NCBI RefSeq assembly: GCF_004570875.1
Contig: NZ_SPQK01000003.1
Coordinates: 124,001-188,000 of the forward strand
Direction of reading: 5' to 3'
Source: Blastococcus sp. CT_GayMR16
GTDB taxonomy: Bacteria > Actinomycetota > Actinomycetes > Mycobacteriales > Geodermatophilaceae
DNA: 64,000 bases
Shown here: in pieces, positions 42,482-50,900 of the stretch
Position numbering within the stretch: position 1 is the first letter of the stretch
How the letters are laid out: every line of letters begins with the position of its first letter
Translations under genes and position numbers: made by a program
Notes under the pieces: generated by a model
Database searches by the model: none
What the model was told of the DNA's origin: nothing
Seen by the model: the letters and a program-made list of their open reading frames with translations, nothing else

Positions 42482-44112
42482 TCGACCCGCAGTTCTGGTG
42501 GTACCTGGCCCGGGCGACCGGCTTCGTGGCCTGGGGCCTGCTCACCGTGACCGTCGTGTGGGGGCTGCTGCTGCGCACCCGGCTCGTCGCCCGCTGGGTG
42601 CCGTGGGCATGGACCGCCGACGTGCACCGCTTCCTCGGCATCCTCGCCGTGATCTTCACCGGCCTGCACGTGACCGGCCTGCTCCTCGATGACTACGTGC
42701 AGCTGAGCCTGACCGACGTCGCCGTTCCCTTCGCCGCCGCCTGGCAACCCGTACCGGTCGCCCTCGGCGTCATCGCCGGCTACCTGATGATCGCCGTAGT
42801 AGGCAGTTCACTACTCATGCGCCGGCTGCCCCGACGCTGGTGGCACCGCATCCACCTGACCAGCTACCTGCTGTTCTGGCTGGCCACCATGCACGGCATC
42901 ACCGCCGGAACCGACTCGGGCAGCGGACTGGCCCGCGCGGCCGTGGCCGGCGCCATCGTCGTCGTCCTGCTACTGACCCTCCTCCGCACCCGCGCGGCAG
43001 CTCCCCTCGCGGTCGCCGCCCCACCGGTGGCCAGCGGAGTTCCGCGATTCCACCCACTGACCGTCGCCGAGGTCCGCCGGGAAACCCCCGACGCGGTGTC
43101 GGTGGCCTTCTCCGTGCCGGCGGCACTGGCCTCGGCGTACCGTTTCCAGCCCGGCCAGTACCTGCTCGTGCGGACCCGGATCGACGGAGCCCTGGTCAGC
43201 CGTTCCTACTCCATCTGCAGCGGGATCACCGACGGGGAGCTGCGGATCGCGGTGCGGCAGGTGCCTGCGGGGCGCATGTCCACCTGGATCACCACCGCGC
43301 TGCGGACAGGGGACGTCCTCGACGTGGCACCGCCCGCCGGAACGTTCACCGTCGAGCTCAACAGCCTGCGCGGCCGGCACATTCTCGGCGTCGCCGCGGG
43401 CAGCGGCATCACCCCCGTCCTGTCGATCATCAGCAGCGTTCTCGCCACCGAACCGGCGAGCCGGTGCACACTGATCTACGGCAACCGCACCCCTTCGACC
43501 ACCCTGTTCGCCGCCCGCCTCACGGCCCTGGAGGATCGCCACCCCGGGCGGCTGCGGGTCATCCACGTACGCAGCCGCGAGGCCGGCTCAAGCCAAGATC
43601 TGCGCGGCCACATCGACGCCAGCACGCTGCAGACCGTGCACGCCGACGCCGCCCTCTCCGGCGTCGAATCGGCCTACGTGTGCGGACCGGCACCCATGAC
43701 CGCCCAGGTGCAGCGCATCCTGGTCGAGAACTTCACGGTCAACGCCGCCGGGGTCCATACCGAGGTGTTCACTCCCACGCCTGCCGCGCCGAGATCCACT
43801 GCGCAGACTGGGCCAAGGACCGTCGTGCTGCGCAGCGGTGGGCGCGACCACACCGTGGCGGTGGCGCCAGGCGAGACCGTTCTCGACGCCGGTCTGCGGG
43901 CTGGGCTGGACCTCCCCTACTCCTGCCGGGCGGGCATCTGCGGCACCTGCACCGCCCGAACGTCGGCAACGGCCTCCGCGTCGACCAGCCTGCCCCCGGC
44001 CGGGGACAGGCTCGTACTGACCTGCCAGATGCCGGCGCCGACGGGCAGCCAGGTCATCGACTTCGACACCGCCGCGCAACCGGCCACGCAGGCTGCCGCG
44101 GTACCGGCATGA
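42478..44112 (+). CDS. Ferric-reductase-like TM / FNR / 2Fe-2S fusion protein
   Basis: A 544-residue fusion. Residues 1-175 are a ferric-reductase-like membrane domain with about five TMs and histidines in VHRFLGILAVIFTGLHVTG and WWHRIHLTSYLLFWLATMHG for haem. Residues about 190-430 are an FAD/NAD reductase (RSYSICSG for FAD, LGVAAGSGITPVLSI for nucleotide). The C-terminal 90 residues are a plant-type 2Fe-2S ferredoxin (YSCRAGICGTCTAR plus a later LTCQM). It could move electrons from NAD(P)H across the membrane to iron or another acceptor. Confidence 0.87.
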   Translation: MIDPQFWWYLARATGFVAWGLLTVTVVWGLLLRTRLVARWVPWAWTADVHRFLGILAVIFTGLHVTGLLLDDYVQLSLTDVAVPFAAAWQPVPVALGVIAGYLMIAVVGSSLLMRRLPRRWWHRIHLTSYLLFWLATMHGITAGTDSGSGLARAAVAGAIVVVLLLTLLRTRAAAPLAVAAPPVASGVPRFHPLTVAEVRRETPDAVSVAFSVPAALASAYRFQPGQYLLVRTRIDGALVSRSYSICSGITDGELRIAVRQVPAGRMSTWITTALRTGDVLDVAPPAGTFTVELNSLRGRHILGVAAGSGITPVLSIISSVLATEPASRCTLIYGNRTPSTTLFAARLTALEDRHPGRLRVIHVRSREAGSSQDLRGHIDASTLQTVHADAALSGVESAYVCGPAPMTAQVQRILVENFTVNAAGVHTEVFTPTPAAPRSTAQTGPRTVVLRSGGRDHTVAVAPGETVLDAGLRAGLDLPYSCRAGICGTCTARTSATASASTSLPPAGDRLVLTCQMPAPTGSQVIDFDTAAQPATQAAAVPA

Positions 44113-44205
44113 CTTCAGGCCCCGAAGAGCCGGCGGCCCAGTGCCGCGGACCCCGCCGCCACGAACACCCGTTCCGAGGCGCTCTGGACGTTACGGAGAA
44201 TCAGC

Positions 44206-44490
44206 ATGGAATCGCATCACATGCCGCTGACCGACGACGACCGGGCGCTGCTCGAGGCCCTGCAGTCCGCGGGCGGACCGGCGGGCATCTTCGATGTCGT
44301 CATCACGCTGAACCGTGGATCGGAGGGTGCCCCACGCGGCCAAGAATGGACGGCGAGGCAGCTCGAACTCATCGATACCTTCGTGGACTTGTACCGACGC
44401 GGGTTGGTCGACGAGGTGGCGCCGGCCGACTGGCACACCGGCGATGTCTACGCCCTCACCCCGCACGGGCACGCTGCCCTGGCGAGGTAA
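44206..44490 (+). CDS. Small hypothetical, winged-helix-like
   Basis: A 94-residue protein (MESHHMPLTDDDRALLEALQ) with a pattern resembling a winged helix (LIDTFVDLYRRGLVDEVAPA and VYALTPHGHAALAR). GGAG lies upstream of the ATG at 44206. It follows the reductase gene after 93 bp and may belong to the same operon. Function unknown. Confidence 0.6.
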   Translation: MESHHMPLTDDDRALLEALQSAGGPAGIFDVVITLNRGSEGAPRGQEWTARQLELIDTFVDLYRRGLVDEVAPADWHTGDVYALTPHGHAALAR

Positions 44491-45186
44491 CCGGGTACCG
44501 CGCCGCTCAGCTTGCGGGTCAGGAGGCCAGCAGCGGTCTGAAGGTGCCGCCGTTGACCCATCGGCTGTCCAGCGTTCGACGACGGCGGTGAACCGTCCTG
44601 GGTCTGACGGAGCCCGGGCTCAGCCCCGATCCACCGGCGGACCGGGGCGTGCCCGGTGATCCCCGGCGAGGTGGTCGCGGTGGTGCTTGGGCGTGAGGAA
44701 GTCGCCGGTCTGCCCGACTTTTCCACTGATGCCCCTCCGTCGTCGTGGCGGTGTGCCGACCATCAGGTCGCGGGGCTCGCACAGGGAGCACGACCCGGTA
44801 GAGCACGGACCACACGGGCTCCCAGGGCCGGTTGGCGGGCCGGTGCAGGGGCAGCCGCCCCGACGAAGGTCGTGATCCCGGGCCGGAACGTTGATGAGCA
44901 CGCGTCGGACGGTTGCGGGGGTCGCTTTCGCCAGCGCCGCGGCCTGTCCCCCGCACATGGGCTGCATCAGGCACGCGCACAGGATCCCAATCGGGCACCC
45001 GGACCAGTGCGACCGATCCGTCGGACGACGTCGCCGATCGGGTCCGCCCAGCGTGCGGGCTCAGAGTGTGCAGGAGAACGGACCTTGGGATCTGTGCTGC
45101 ACGTCACATAACGTCTCGCGTTTGACCCGTCACAATGAGGGGCATGCCGGGTCATTGGCCACCCGTGCGCGAGACGGGGGCTGGCT
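44491..45186 (+). other. 696-bp intergenic region, no supported gene
   Basis: Minus-strand open frames (44519-44998, 44620-44967) show short protein-like stretches such as ALAKATPATVRRVLINVPAR but shift frames and lack starts, so they may be gene remnants. No repeats or terminator were recognised. The promoter of the phosphatase gene that follows must lie here. Confidence 0.35.
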
Positions 45187-47025
45187 GTGACGCACGGGCG
45201 TGGGGACCACGACAGGTGGACGCCGGGCGGGCCGATGTCGGCGGAGGCCGAGCTGGCGTTGGACGCCGAGGATGGCGATGCACAGCGGACGCTGCTGGAG
45301 CTGGCCGTCACCGCCGCCGGCATCGGCACCTTCGACTGGGATCTGATTACCGGCACGCTGGGCTGGGACGAGCGCCTGGTGGAGATCTTCGGCTATGACC
45401 CGGACAGCTTCGACCAGACCATCGAGGGTTTCAACGTCCGCCTTCATCCCGAAGACCTGACTGCGGTCACCCAGCTGCTGCAGGAGGCGATCGACGGCTG
45501 CGGGGACTACGAGGCCGAGTACCGCATCGTTCTGCCCGACCGGGGAATGCGCTGGATCCAGGCCCGCGGCCGGGTGTTGTGCGACGAGGCCGGCGATGCG
45601 GTGCGGCTGCTGGGCGCGGCCTGGGACATCACCGCCCGCCGCAGCGCGCAGGAAGACGCGGACGCCGCTGCACGCCGCGCCGAACTGCTCACCCGGGTCG
45701 CGACCGAGCTGACCGAGCAGCTGGACGCCGAACAGGCGGTGGCGCACTTGGCCCGGCTGGTGGTGCCGACCCTGGCCGACTGGTGCATCGTCACCCTGGT
45801 CGAGGACCACGCCCGGGCGGGCTCGCTGCGCGGGCTGCGCGACGTCGCCAGCTGGCACGCCGATGAGGCGATGCGGCCACTCCTCCAGCGGTACACCGCC
45901 GGCCGTCTGGCGGCAATGATGCCCGATGCCTATCTGCATCGCGCCCTGACCGCCACGGGGCCGGTGCTCATTCCGGGCGACGCCGCACAGTCGGTGCGGG
46001 CGCTGATGCACCCCGGTGAGGCCGCGGATCTCCTGGCGCAGCTGGCTCCCCGACACGGGGTGCTGCTGCCGCTGCGGGCGCGGGGACGCACAGTGGGGCT
46101 GCTGTCGATGTACAGCGGGCCCCATGGCCGGCCCTTCAGTGCCGAGGACCTGGCCACTGCACAGGAGATCGCCGCCCGCGCCGGACTGACCCTGGACAAC
46201 GGCCGGCTCTTCGGTCAGCAGCGCGACCTCGCCGAGACCCTCCAGCGTTCCCTGCTGACCGCACCGCCGGAGCCCGACCACCTGCAGGTCGTGGTGCGCT
46301 ACACCCCGGCGGCACGCGCAACGCAGATCGGCGGCGACTGGTACGACGCGTTCCTGCAGCCCGGCGGGGCCACCGTGCTGGTCATCGGTGACGTCGCCGG
46401 GCACGACATCGCCGCGGCCGCCCAGATGGGCCAGGTCCGCACCATCGTGCGCACTCTGGGGGCGCAGACCAACCGACGCCCCGCCGCCCTGCTCCGCCAG
46501 GCCGACCAGGTGATCCAGACCCTGCAGGTCGACACCCTCGCCACCGCGCTGGTCGCCCGGCTGGAGCAGACCCCCGCCGAACTCCGCCGCGGGGTCACCC
46601 GGCTGCGCTGGTCCAACGCCGGACACCCCCCGCCGATGGTGTTGCATCCCGACGGTCGCGTCGCCGTGCTCACCGGCCAGGGCCACGACCTGCTGCTCGG
46701 CGTCCAACCAGACACCCCACGGCGCGAAGCCCAGATCACCCTCGAGCGGGAGGTGATCGTGCTCCTCTACACCGACGGCCTGATCGAACGCCGCGACCAA
46801 TCCCTCGACGAGGGCCTGCAGAGACTTCAGCACACACTCACCGAACTCGCCGGCCGCGAACTCGACGATCTGTGTGATGACCTATTGGCCAGCATGCTGC
46901 CCGACCGGCCCCAGGACGACGTCGCCCTCGTCGCCGTCCGCCTCCACCCCCAGGACTCCCCCCGCCCAGCCGAGGCCGGACCCACCCGCATCCCACCCAA
47001 CGTTCCTGCCCACCCGGCAAGCTGA
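45187..47025 (+). CDS. PAS-GAF-SpoIIE PP2C phosphatase
   Basis: A 612-residue sensor phosphatase of the RsbU/SpoIIE type; such proteins dephosphorylate anti-anti-sigma factors. PAS is at about 40-155 (AAGIGTFDWDLITGTLGWDE), GAF about 175-345, PP2C about 370-590 with metal-binding Asp residues in IGGDWYDAF, IGDVAGHDI, YTDGLIERR and QDDVALVAVR. No membrane segment. No anti-sigma or STAS protein lies nearby, so its target is unknown. It is the last gene of element B, 437 bp from the right end region. Confidence 0.9.
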   Translation: MTHGRGDHDRWTPGGPMSAEAELALDAEDGDAQRTLLELAVTAAGIGTFDWDLITGTLGWDERLVEIFGYDPDSFDQTIEGFNVRLHPEDLTAVTQLLQEAIDGCGDYEAEYRIVLPDRGMRWIQARGRVLCDEAGDAVRLLGAAWDITARRSAQEDADAAARRAELLTRVATELTEQLDAEQAVAHLARLVVPTLADWCIVTLVEDHARAGSLRGLRDVASWHADEAMRPLLQRYTAGRLAAMMPDAYLHRALTATGPVLIPGDAAQSVRALMHPGEAADLLAQLAPRHGVLLPLRARGRTVGLLSMYSGPHGRPFSAEDLATAQEIAARAGLTLDNGRLFGQQRDLAETLQRSLLTAPPEPDHLQVVVRYTPAARATQIGGDWYDAFLQPGGATVLVIGDVAGHDIAAAAQMGQVRTIVRTLGAQTNRRPAALLRQADQVIQTLQVDTLATALVARLEQTPAELRRGVTRLRWSNAGHPPPMVLHPDGRVAVLTGQGHDLLLGVQPDTPRREAQITLEREVIVLLYTDGLIERRDQSLDEGLQRLQHTLTELAGRELDDLCDDLLASMLPDRPQDDVALVAVRLHPQDSPRPAEAGPTRIPPNVPAHPAS

Positions 47026-47462
47026 ACGCCGCGGCGGGCACCCGACCCCGCTGAATCCGTCACACCTTCAGGCGCCAGACTCCACGGGGCCGTGGACCAG
47101 GACCGGGAGCCGTTCCGGACTTGCCAACCCAGCAGTCCGTTCGATCAGTTCCTGTGGACGAACGGGCCCTGCGCACAGGCCCCGGCGGTCGGAAGCTGCT
47201 CGTATTGCCTCAACCATGCTACTCCGTCAGGAACCGCTCCGGACCTGGCGACGGGAAGCCGACCGCGCCCTTGGCACAGAGGGTCACCCGCCCGGATCGG
47301 ACTGCCTCTCCCCCAACGGGAGCCTCCCGTCCGACCTGTCGAGCGCGGCAACGCCACGGCTCGCCCAGTCCGCACCGAGTCCGCAGAAAGTCCGCAAGAC
47401 GTCCGTCTCGGCTCGTCGACGACCAACCACGCCAGTCGCCGTTCCTGCAGGTCAGGAGCTGG
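47026..47462. other. Right end of element B: intergenic with integrase-arm-like repeats
   Basis: No gene. GCAGGTCAG lies at 47447-47455 and again at 47478-47486; the same 9-mer lies at the other end at 22621-22629, all in one orientation. Such repeats inside both ends fit arm-type binding sites of a tyrosine integrase. The attachment core follows at 47503. Confidence 0.5.
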
Positions 47463-47502
47463 TCAGCGGCTTTCCGCGCAGGTCAGGCCGTCAGTCCAAA
47501 TC

Positions 47503-47957
47503 ATGTCGGGGATCACCACGTGCAGCCGGGAGCCGTCGGGCATCGTCGCGTCGACGAACGGCGTGCTCATGTCGATCCGCCGTCCCGACGTCCGGAGCAT
47601 CCGCTCGACCAGGTCGGCCAGCTCCCCCGGCGCGAGGATCGTCGTCGTCAGCTCACTGCGGCCGCGCTTGGCGACGAACACCCGGCCCGGCTCGTTGACC
47701 CAGATCTCCTCGATCTCCGGGTCGTCGAGGTAACGCTGCAGCGGCCCGAAGCCAGCCACCCGGTCCAGCACGTCGCGGACGACGGACTCCGGGTCACCGA
47801 TCGGCGGCAGCGCCGAGTTCAGCGACCGCTCGGAGTACTCGGCGACGACGTCGCGCACCAGTACCCGCACGGGCGCGGGGTCGGTGAACGGGTCGAGCCC
47901 GCGGCGGCGGATGAGCTCACGCACCTCGCCGTCCACGACATCCAGAGCGGTCGGCAC
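47503..47957 (-). pseudogene. cpaF: cpaF/tadA pilus ATPase, 5' part
   Basis: The N-terminal 151 codons of the Tad ATPase, from a GTG at 47957 after GGGGG. Family sequence: FGPLQRYLDDPEIEEIWVNE, GRVFVAKRGRSELTT and PDGSRLHVVIPDI. After the element B core the frame stays open to 47463 with foreign residues (MIWTDGLTCAESR). The Walker motifs are absent, so a product would be inactive. The true promoter of the Tad operon should lie at 47958-48110. Confidence 0.9.
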
Positions 47958-48110
47958 GGCACCCCCGTCAAGCCCGGTCGATCAGTCGACAAACAGGCCC
48001 GGACTGTAAGGGAACGGATCAGTCCGAAGGGCGCCGATCAGGGGTTCTGTGGACAACGCAACCCTCCGTGACCGCCCTGTCCACCCGACCGGGTGACCAC
48101 GACCGTCACC

Positions 48111-48890
48111 TCAGGCCGTCACGTCGACCGCCTCGCCGAGGGGCAGCCAGCGGAGGGTGCGCCGCAACTCCGCCGGCGCACCGGCGAACTCCCGTTCGAT
48201 CGCCTCCCGCCCCTGCCGGAAGTGGGTCCAGCCCTCGTAGTGCACAGGGATGACCGTCCGCGGGCCGATCAGGCCGCACAGCTCCACGGCCTCGCTCGCC
48301 GTCATCGAGTAGCGCAGGGGGCCGGTCACCGAGAACCGGACGCTGCCCAGGTGGATCAGGGCGGTGTCGACCCGGATGCGGTCGGCCACCCCCCGGACTC
48401 CGTCGAAGAGCACGGTGTCCCCCGAGATCCAGAGGGCACCGTCCTGCCCGTGCCAGCGCAGGGCGAAGCCGATGACGTCGCCGGCGATGGGCCGGCTCAG
48501 CGGCGGACCGTGGCGGGCGGGGGTGGCGGTGACCTCGATCGTCGTCCGTCCCGGTGCCGACAGCTCCGTCGTCCCCCAGGGCCGCAGCCCCCGGGCGCCG
48601 CCGCCCAGTCGCGCCGCACCGGAGACCGTGGTGACGACGGTCCCGACCGACGGCAGCAGCGCACGGCCGGCGTCGTCGAGGTTGTCGCCGTGCTGGTCGT
48701 GGCTGAGGAGCACGGCGTCGATCGGTCCCAGGTCGGGGACGGTCACCGCCGGGCCGGTCATCTTGTGCGAGCCCGAGCCCCAGCCGAAGGAGTAGTGGCG
48801 CCCCGGGGGGTCGAATGTGGGATCGGTCAGCAGCCGCCACCCACCGACCTCGATGAGGACCGTGGGCCCGCCGATGTGGGTCAGCCGCAT
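48111..48890 (-). CDS. MBL-fold hydrolase, UlaG-like
   Basis: A 259-residue metallo-beta-lactamase-fold protein. The start MRLTHIGGPTVLIEVGGWRL with LLTDPTFD is typical of the UlaG-like branch. The metal motif reads SHDQHGDNLDDAG rather than the usual SHxHxDH, with one histidine replaced. Later family motifs ISGDT and VIPVHYEGW are intact. Substrate unknown. It is coupled closely to the following hydrolase gene (10 bp). Confidence 0.85.
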   Translation of the reverse strand: MRLTHIGGPTVLIEVGGWRLLTDPTFDPPGRHYSFGWGSGSHKMTGPAVTVPDLGPIDAVLLSHDQHGDNLDDAGRALLPSVGTVVTTVSGAARLGGGARGLRPWGTTELSAPGRTTIEVTATPARHGPPLSRPIAGDVIGFALRWHGQDGALWISGDTVLFDGVRGVADRIRVDTALIHLGSVRFSVTGPLRYSMTASEAVELCGLIGPRTVIPVHYEGWTHFRQGREAIEREFAGAPAELRRTLRWLPLGEAVDVTA

Positions 48891-48900
48891 GCCGTCGGGC

Positions 48901-49731
48901 TCACTGGGCGCCGCCGACCTCGGCCTTCGCTCCGGTCGCGTGGCTCAGTGCCCAGGACAGGGCGTAGTCGGCGATCTCCTCCCATCCGGGCGCGGACGGC
49001 AGCAGGTGCGGGTAGCCCTCGTACACCTTCACCTCGGTCACCGTGGCCGACTTGTAGTGCTTGGCGTTGGAGCGCTGGACGCTCGGCGGCATCAGGTGGT
49101 CCTCGCTCCCGGAGATGAACAGCAGCGGAGCGCGGTGGTCGTTGTGGTAGTCGACCGCGGTCTCCTGCGGCCCGGGCTTCACGTTGGCCAGGATGTTGTC
49201 CCAGAAGATGCCGCCGGCGGCGGGGATCGCGTAGCGCTCGTAGAGGGCGCGCGACTCCTCCTCGCTGAACGTGTTGGTGAAGGCGTAGTGCCACTGCTCG
49301 GCGGTGAACCCGACGGCCTTGTGCCGGTTGGCGGGGTTGCGCAGCACCGCCCAGGTCGACCGGACCTGGGACAGCGGCACGACCGGCACCCCCTCGGTGG
49401 GCGCGGAGTTGATGGCCACCCCGACCGCGCCGAAGCCCCGGTCGAGCAGGAGCTGGACGAAGACGCCGCCCGCCGAGTGGCCGATCAGGATCGGGGGCCG
49501 GTCGAGCTTCGCGATCACCGATTCCAGGTGCTCGAGGATGGCCGGCACGGTGAGCGCCGCGATGGGTGATGGGTCGGCGTTGAGCGCCTCCACCTCGACC
49601 TCGAAGCCCGGGTAGCCGGGCGCGAGGACGCGGAAGCCCTTGGCCTCGTAGTGCTCGATCCATGTCTCCCAGCTGCGCGGGGTCACCCAGAAGCCGTGAA
49701 TCAGGACGATCGTGTCGGGCTGCGTGCTCAT
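48901..49731 (-). CDS. Alpha/beta hydrolase
   Basis: A 276-residue hydrolase starting MSTQPDTIVLIHGFWVTPRS. The nucleophile elbow is GHSAGG; the acid lies in SGSEDHLMPP and the histidine in YPHLLPS. No signal peptide. It resembles the alpha/beta hydrolases of actinobacteria annotated as carboxylesterases without known substrate. The divergent AraC gene may regulate it. Confidence 0.87.
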   Translation of the reverse strand: MSTQPDTIVLIHGFWVTPRSWETWIEHYEAKGFRVLAPGYPGFEVEVEALNADPSPIAALTVPAILEHLESVIAKLDRPPILIGHSAGGVFVQLLLDRGFGAVGVAINSAPTEGVPVVPLSQVRSTWAVLRNPANRHKAVGFTAEQWHYAFTNTFSEEESRALYERYAIPAAGGIFWDNILANVKPGPQETAVDYHNDHRAPLLFISGSEDHLMPPSVQRSNAKHYKSATVTEVKVYEGYPHLLPSAPGWEEIADYALSWALSHATGAKAEVGGAQ

Positions 49732-49866
49732 CGGCCGGTCCTTCCGCTGCGGTCGTCGTGGCGTCCACCGTTGCGGTTCCCCGGGTTGCGCGATCGGCCC
49801 TGACTGCACGACTCCGGTCCCTGGCCGCACGCCGATGCATTCCGGGAGCCGATCCGCTCTGCGAGA

Positions 49867-50883
49867 GTGACCGAGAACGGGGAGCGCACCGCCCGGCCGC
49901 AGACGGCGGCCCGGCCCGGCTCGGCGGGGAGTCCGATGCTCCTGCTCGACACCGCCGCGGTCCCGTCCGCGGATCACGTGGACGCGTTCCGCGCCGCGAT
50001 GGGCCAGGCGTCCGTGCCCTGCCGGATCGACCACCTGGAGCCCGACGGCATCCGCGCCCGCATGCACCTGTGGGCCTTCGGGCGCTCCGACCTCTTCACC
50101 GCCGACGTCTCCGGATTCCGGCTGACCCGCACACCCCGGCACGTGCGGATGGAGGCCCCGCCCGTCGTGGCCCTCGCCGTCCAGGCGCACGGTCAGGGGC
50201 GGTTCACCCAGTTCGGCCGCGACCAGCTCGTCGGGCGCAGCGACCTGATGCTCAGTGACCTCACCGCCCCGTACTCCTTCTCCTGGACCGGCGGCGGCGG
50301 TTCGCGCGCCTTCCAGACCACCTACGACCAGCTCGGGCTTCCGGTCGACATCGTGCGCAAGGCGAGCGGGCGGCTGGCCGCCAGCCCGCTTCACGACCTC
50401 GTGCAGGGTCACCTGCAACGGCTGTCCCGGACAGCCGGACGGCTCGCCACCGACCCGGGGGCGGCCGCCCTCGGGACGGCGACGACGGAGCTCGTGCGCG
50501 CGTTGCTGGCCTCCGCCGCCCAGGACGAGCGGTTCAGCCGCCCTGTCCTGGCCGACACCCTCCTGACCCGGGTCATGGTGCACGTGCGCGAACACCTCTC
50601 CGACCCGTCGCTGGGCCCGCAGAGCATCGCCCGCGCGCACAACGTCTCGGTGCGGCAGCTGTACAAGGTGTGCGCCGCCGCAGACCTGAGCCTGGAGCAA
50701 TGGATCATCGATCAGCGGCTGGAGGTGGCCCGCGCCGCGCTGATCTCATCGGCAGGCCTGCGCCGGTCGATCGCGGCGACGGCGCGCGCCGCCGGTTTCC
50801 GGGACGCCAGTCACTTCTCCCGCCGGTTCCGGACGGCCTTCGGGAGGACCCCGCGGGACTGGCAGCAGGACCGCCGCGACTGA
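49867..50883 (+). CDS. AraC-family transcriptional regulator
   Basis: A 338-residue regulator with an N-terminal AraC-binding-like domain (cupin-type, residues about 40-190) and the C-terminal double HTH (QSIARAHNVSVRQLYKVCAA, AATARAAGFRDASHFSRRFR, ending FGRTPRDW). The GTG at 49867 is the first usable start. It is divergent from the alpha/beta hydrolase gene across 135 bp, a common regulator-target arrangement. Confidence 0.9.
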   Translation: MTENGERTARPQTAARPGSAGSPMLLLDTAAVPSADHVDAFRAAMGQASVPCRIDHLEPDGIRARMHLWAFGRSDLFTADVSGFRLTRTPRHVRMEAPPVVALAVQAHGQGRFTQFGRDQLVGRSDLMLSDLTAPYSFSWTGGGGSRAFQTTYDQLGLPVDIVRKASGRLAASPLHDLVQGHLQRLSRTAGRLATDPGAAALGTATTELVRALLASAAQDERFSRPVLADTLLTRVMVHVREHLSDPSLGPQSIARAHNVSVRQLYKVCAAADLSLEQWIIDQRLEVARAALISSAGLRRSIAATARAAGFRDASHFSRRFRTAFGRTPRDWQQDRRD

Positions 50884-50900
50884 TCGGTGCGTGCGGGCGC

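Larger units (their letters stand above)
22588..47516. mobile_element. Element B: tyrosine-integrase mobilizable element in cpaF
   Basis: A unit of about 24.9 kb between imperfect 14-bp direct repeats (ATGTCCGGGATGAC at 22588-22601 and ATGTCGGGGATCAC at 47503-47516) in cpaF codons for VIPDI. It holds a tyrosine integrase at the left end, a MobF-type relaxase, a palindrome-rich putative oriT, two frame-broken genes, a low-GC patch, and a metal/redox signalling cargo. There is no coupling protein or mating-channel gene, so it could be mobilised but not self-transfer. Confidence 0.85.

Noticed and set aside
44491-45186. A gene between the reductase operon and the phosphatase
   Set aside because: Only short frame-shifting protein-like stretches without start or ribosome-binding site.
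22619-47486. GCGCAGGTCAG (22619-22629 and 47476-47486) as element B crossover core
   Set aside because: Joining the cpaF parts at this repeat gives 1288 nt, out of frame, and leaves foreign codons; the ATGTC-GGGAT repeat restores 410 codons.
22588-47516. Element B as a self-transmissible ICE
   Set aside because: No coupling protein or mating-channel genes were found.
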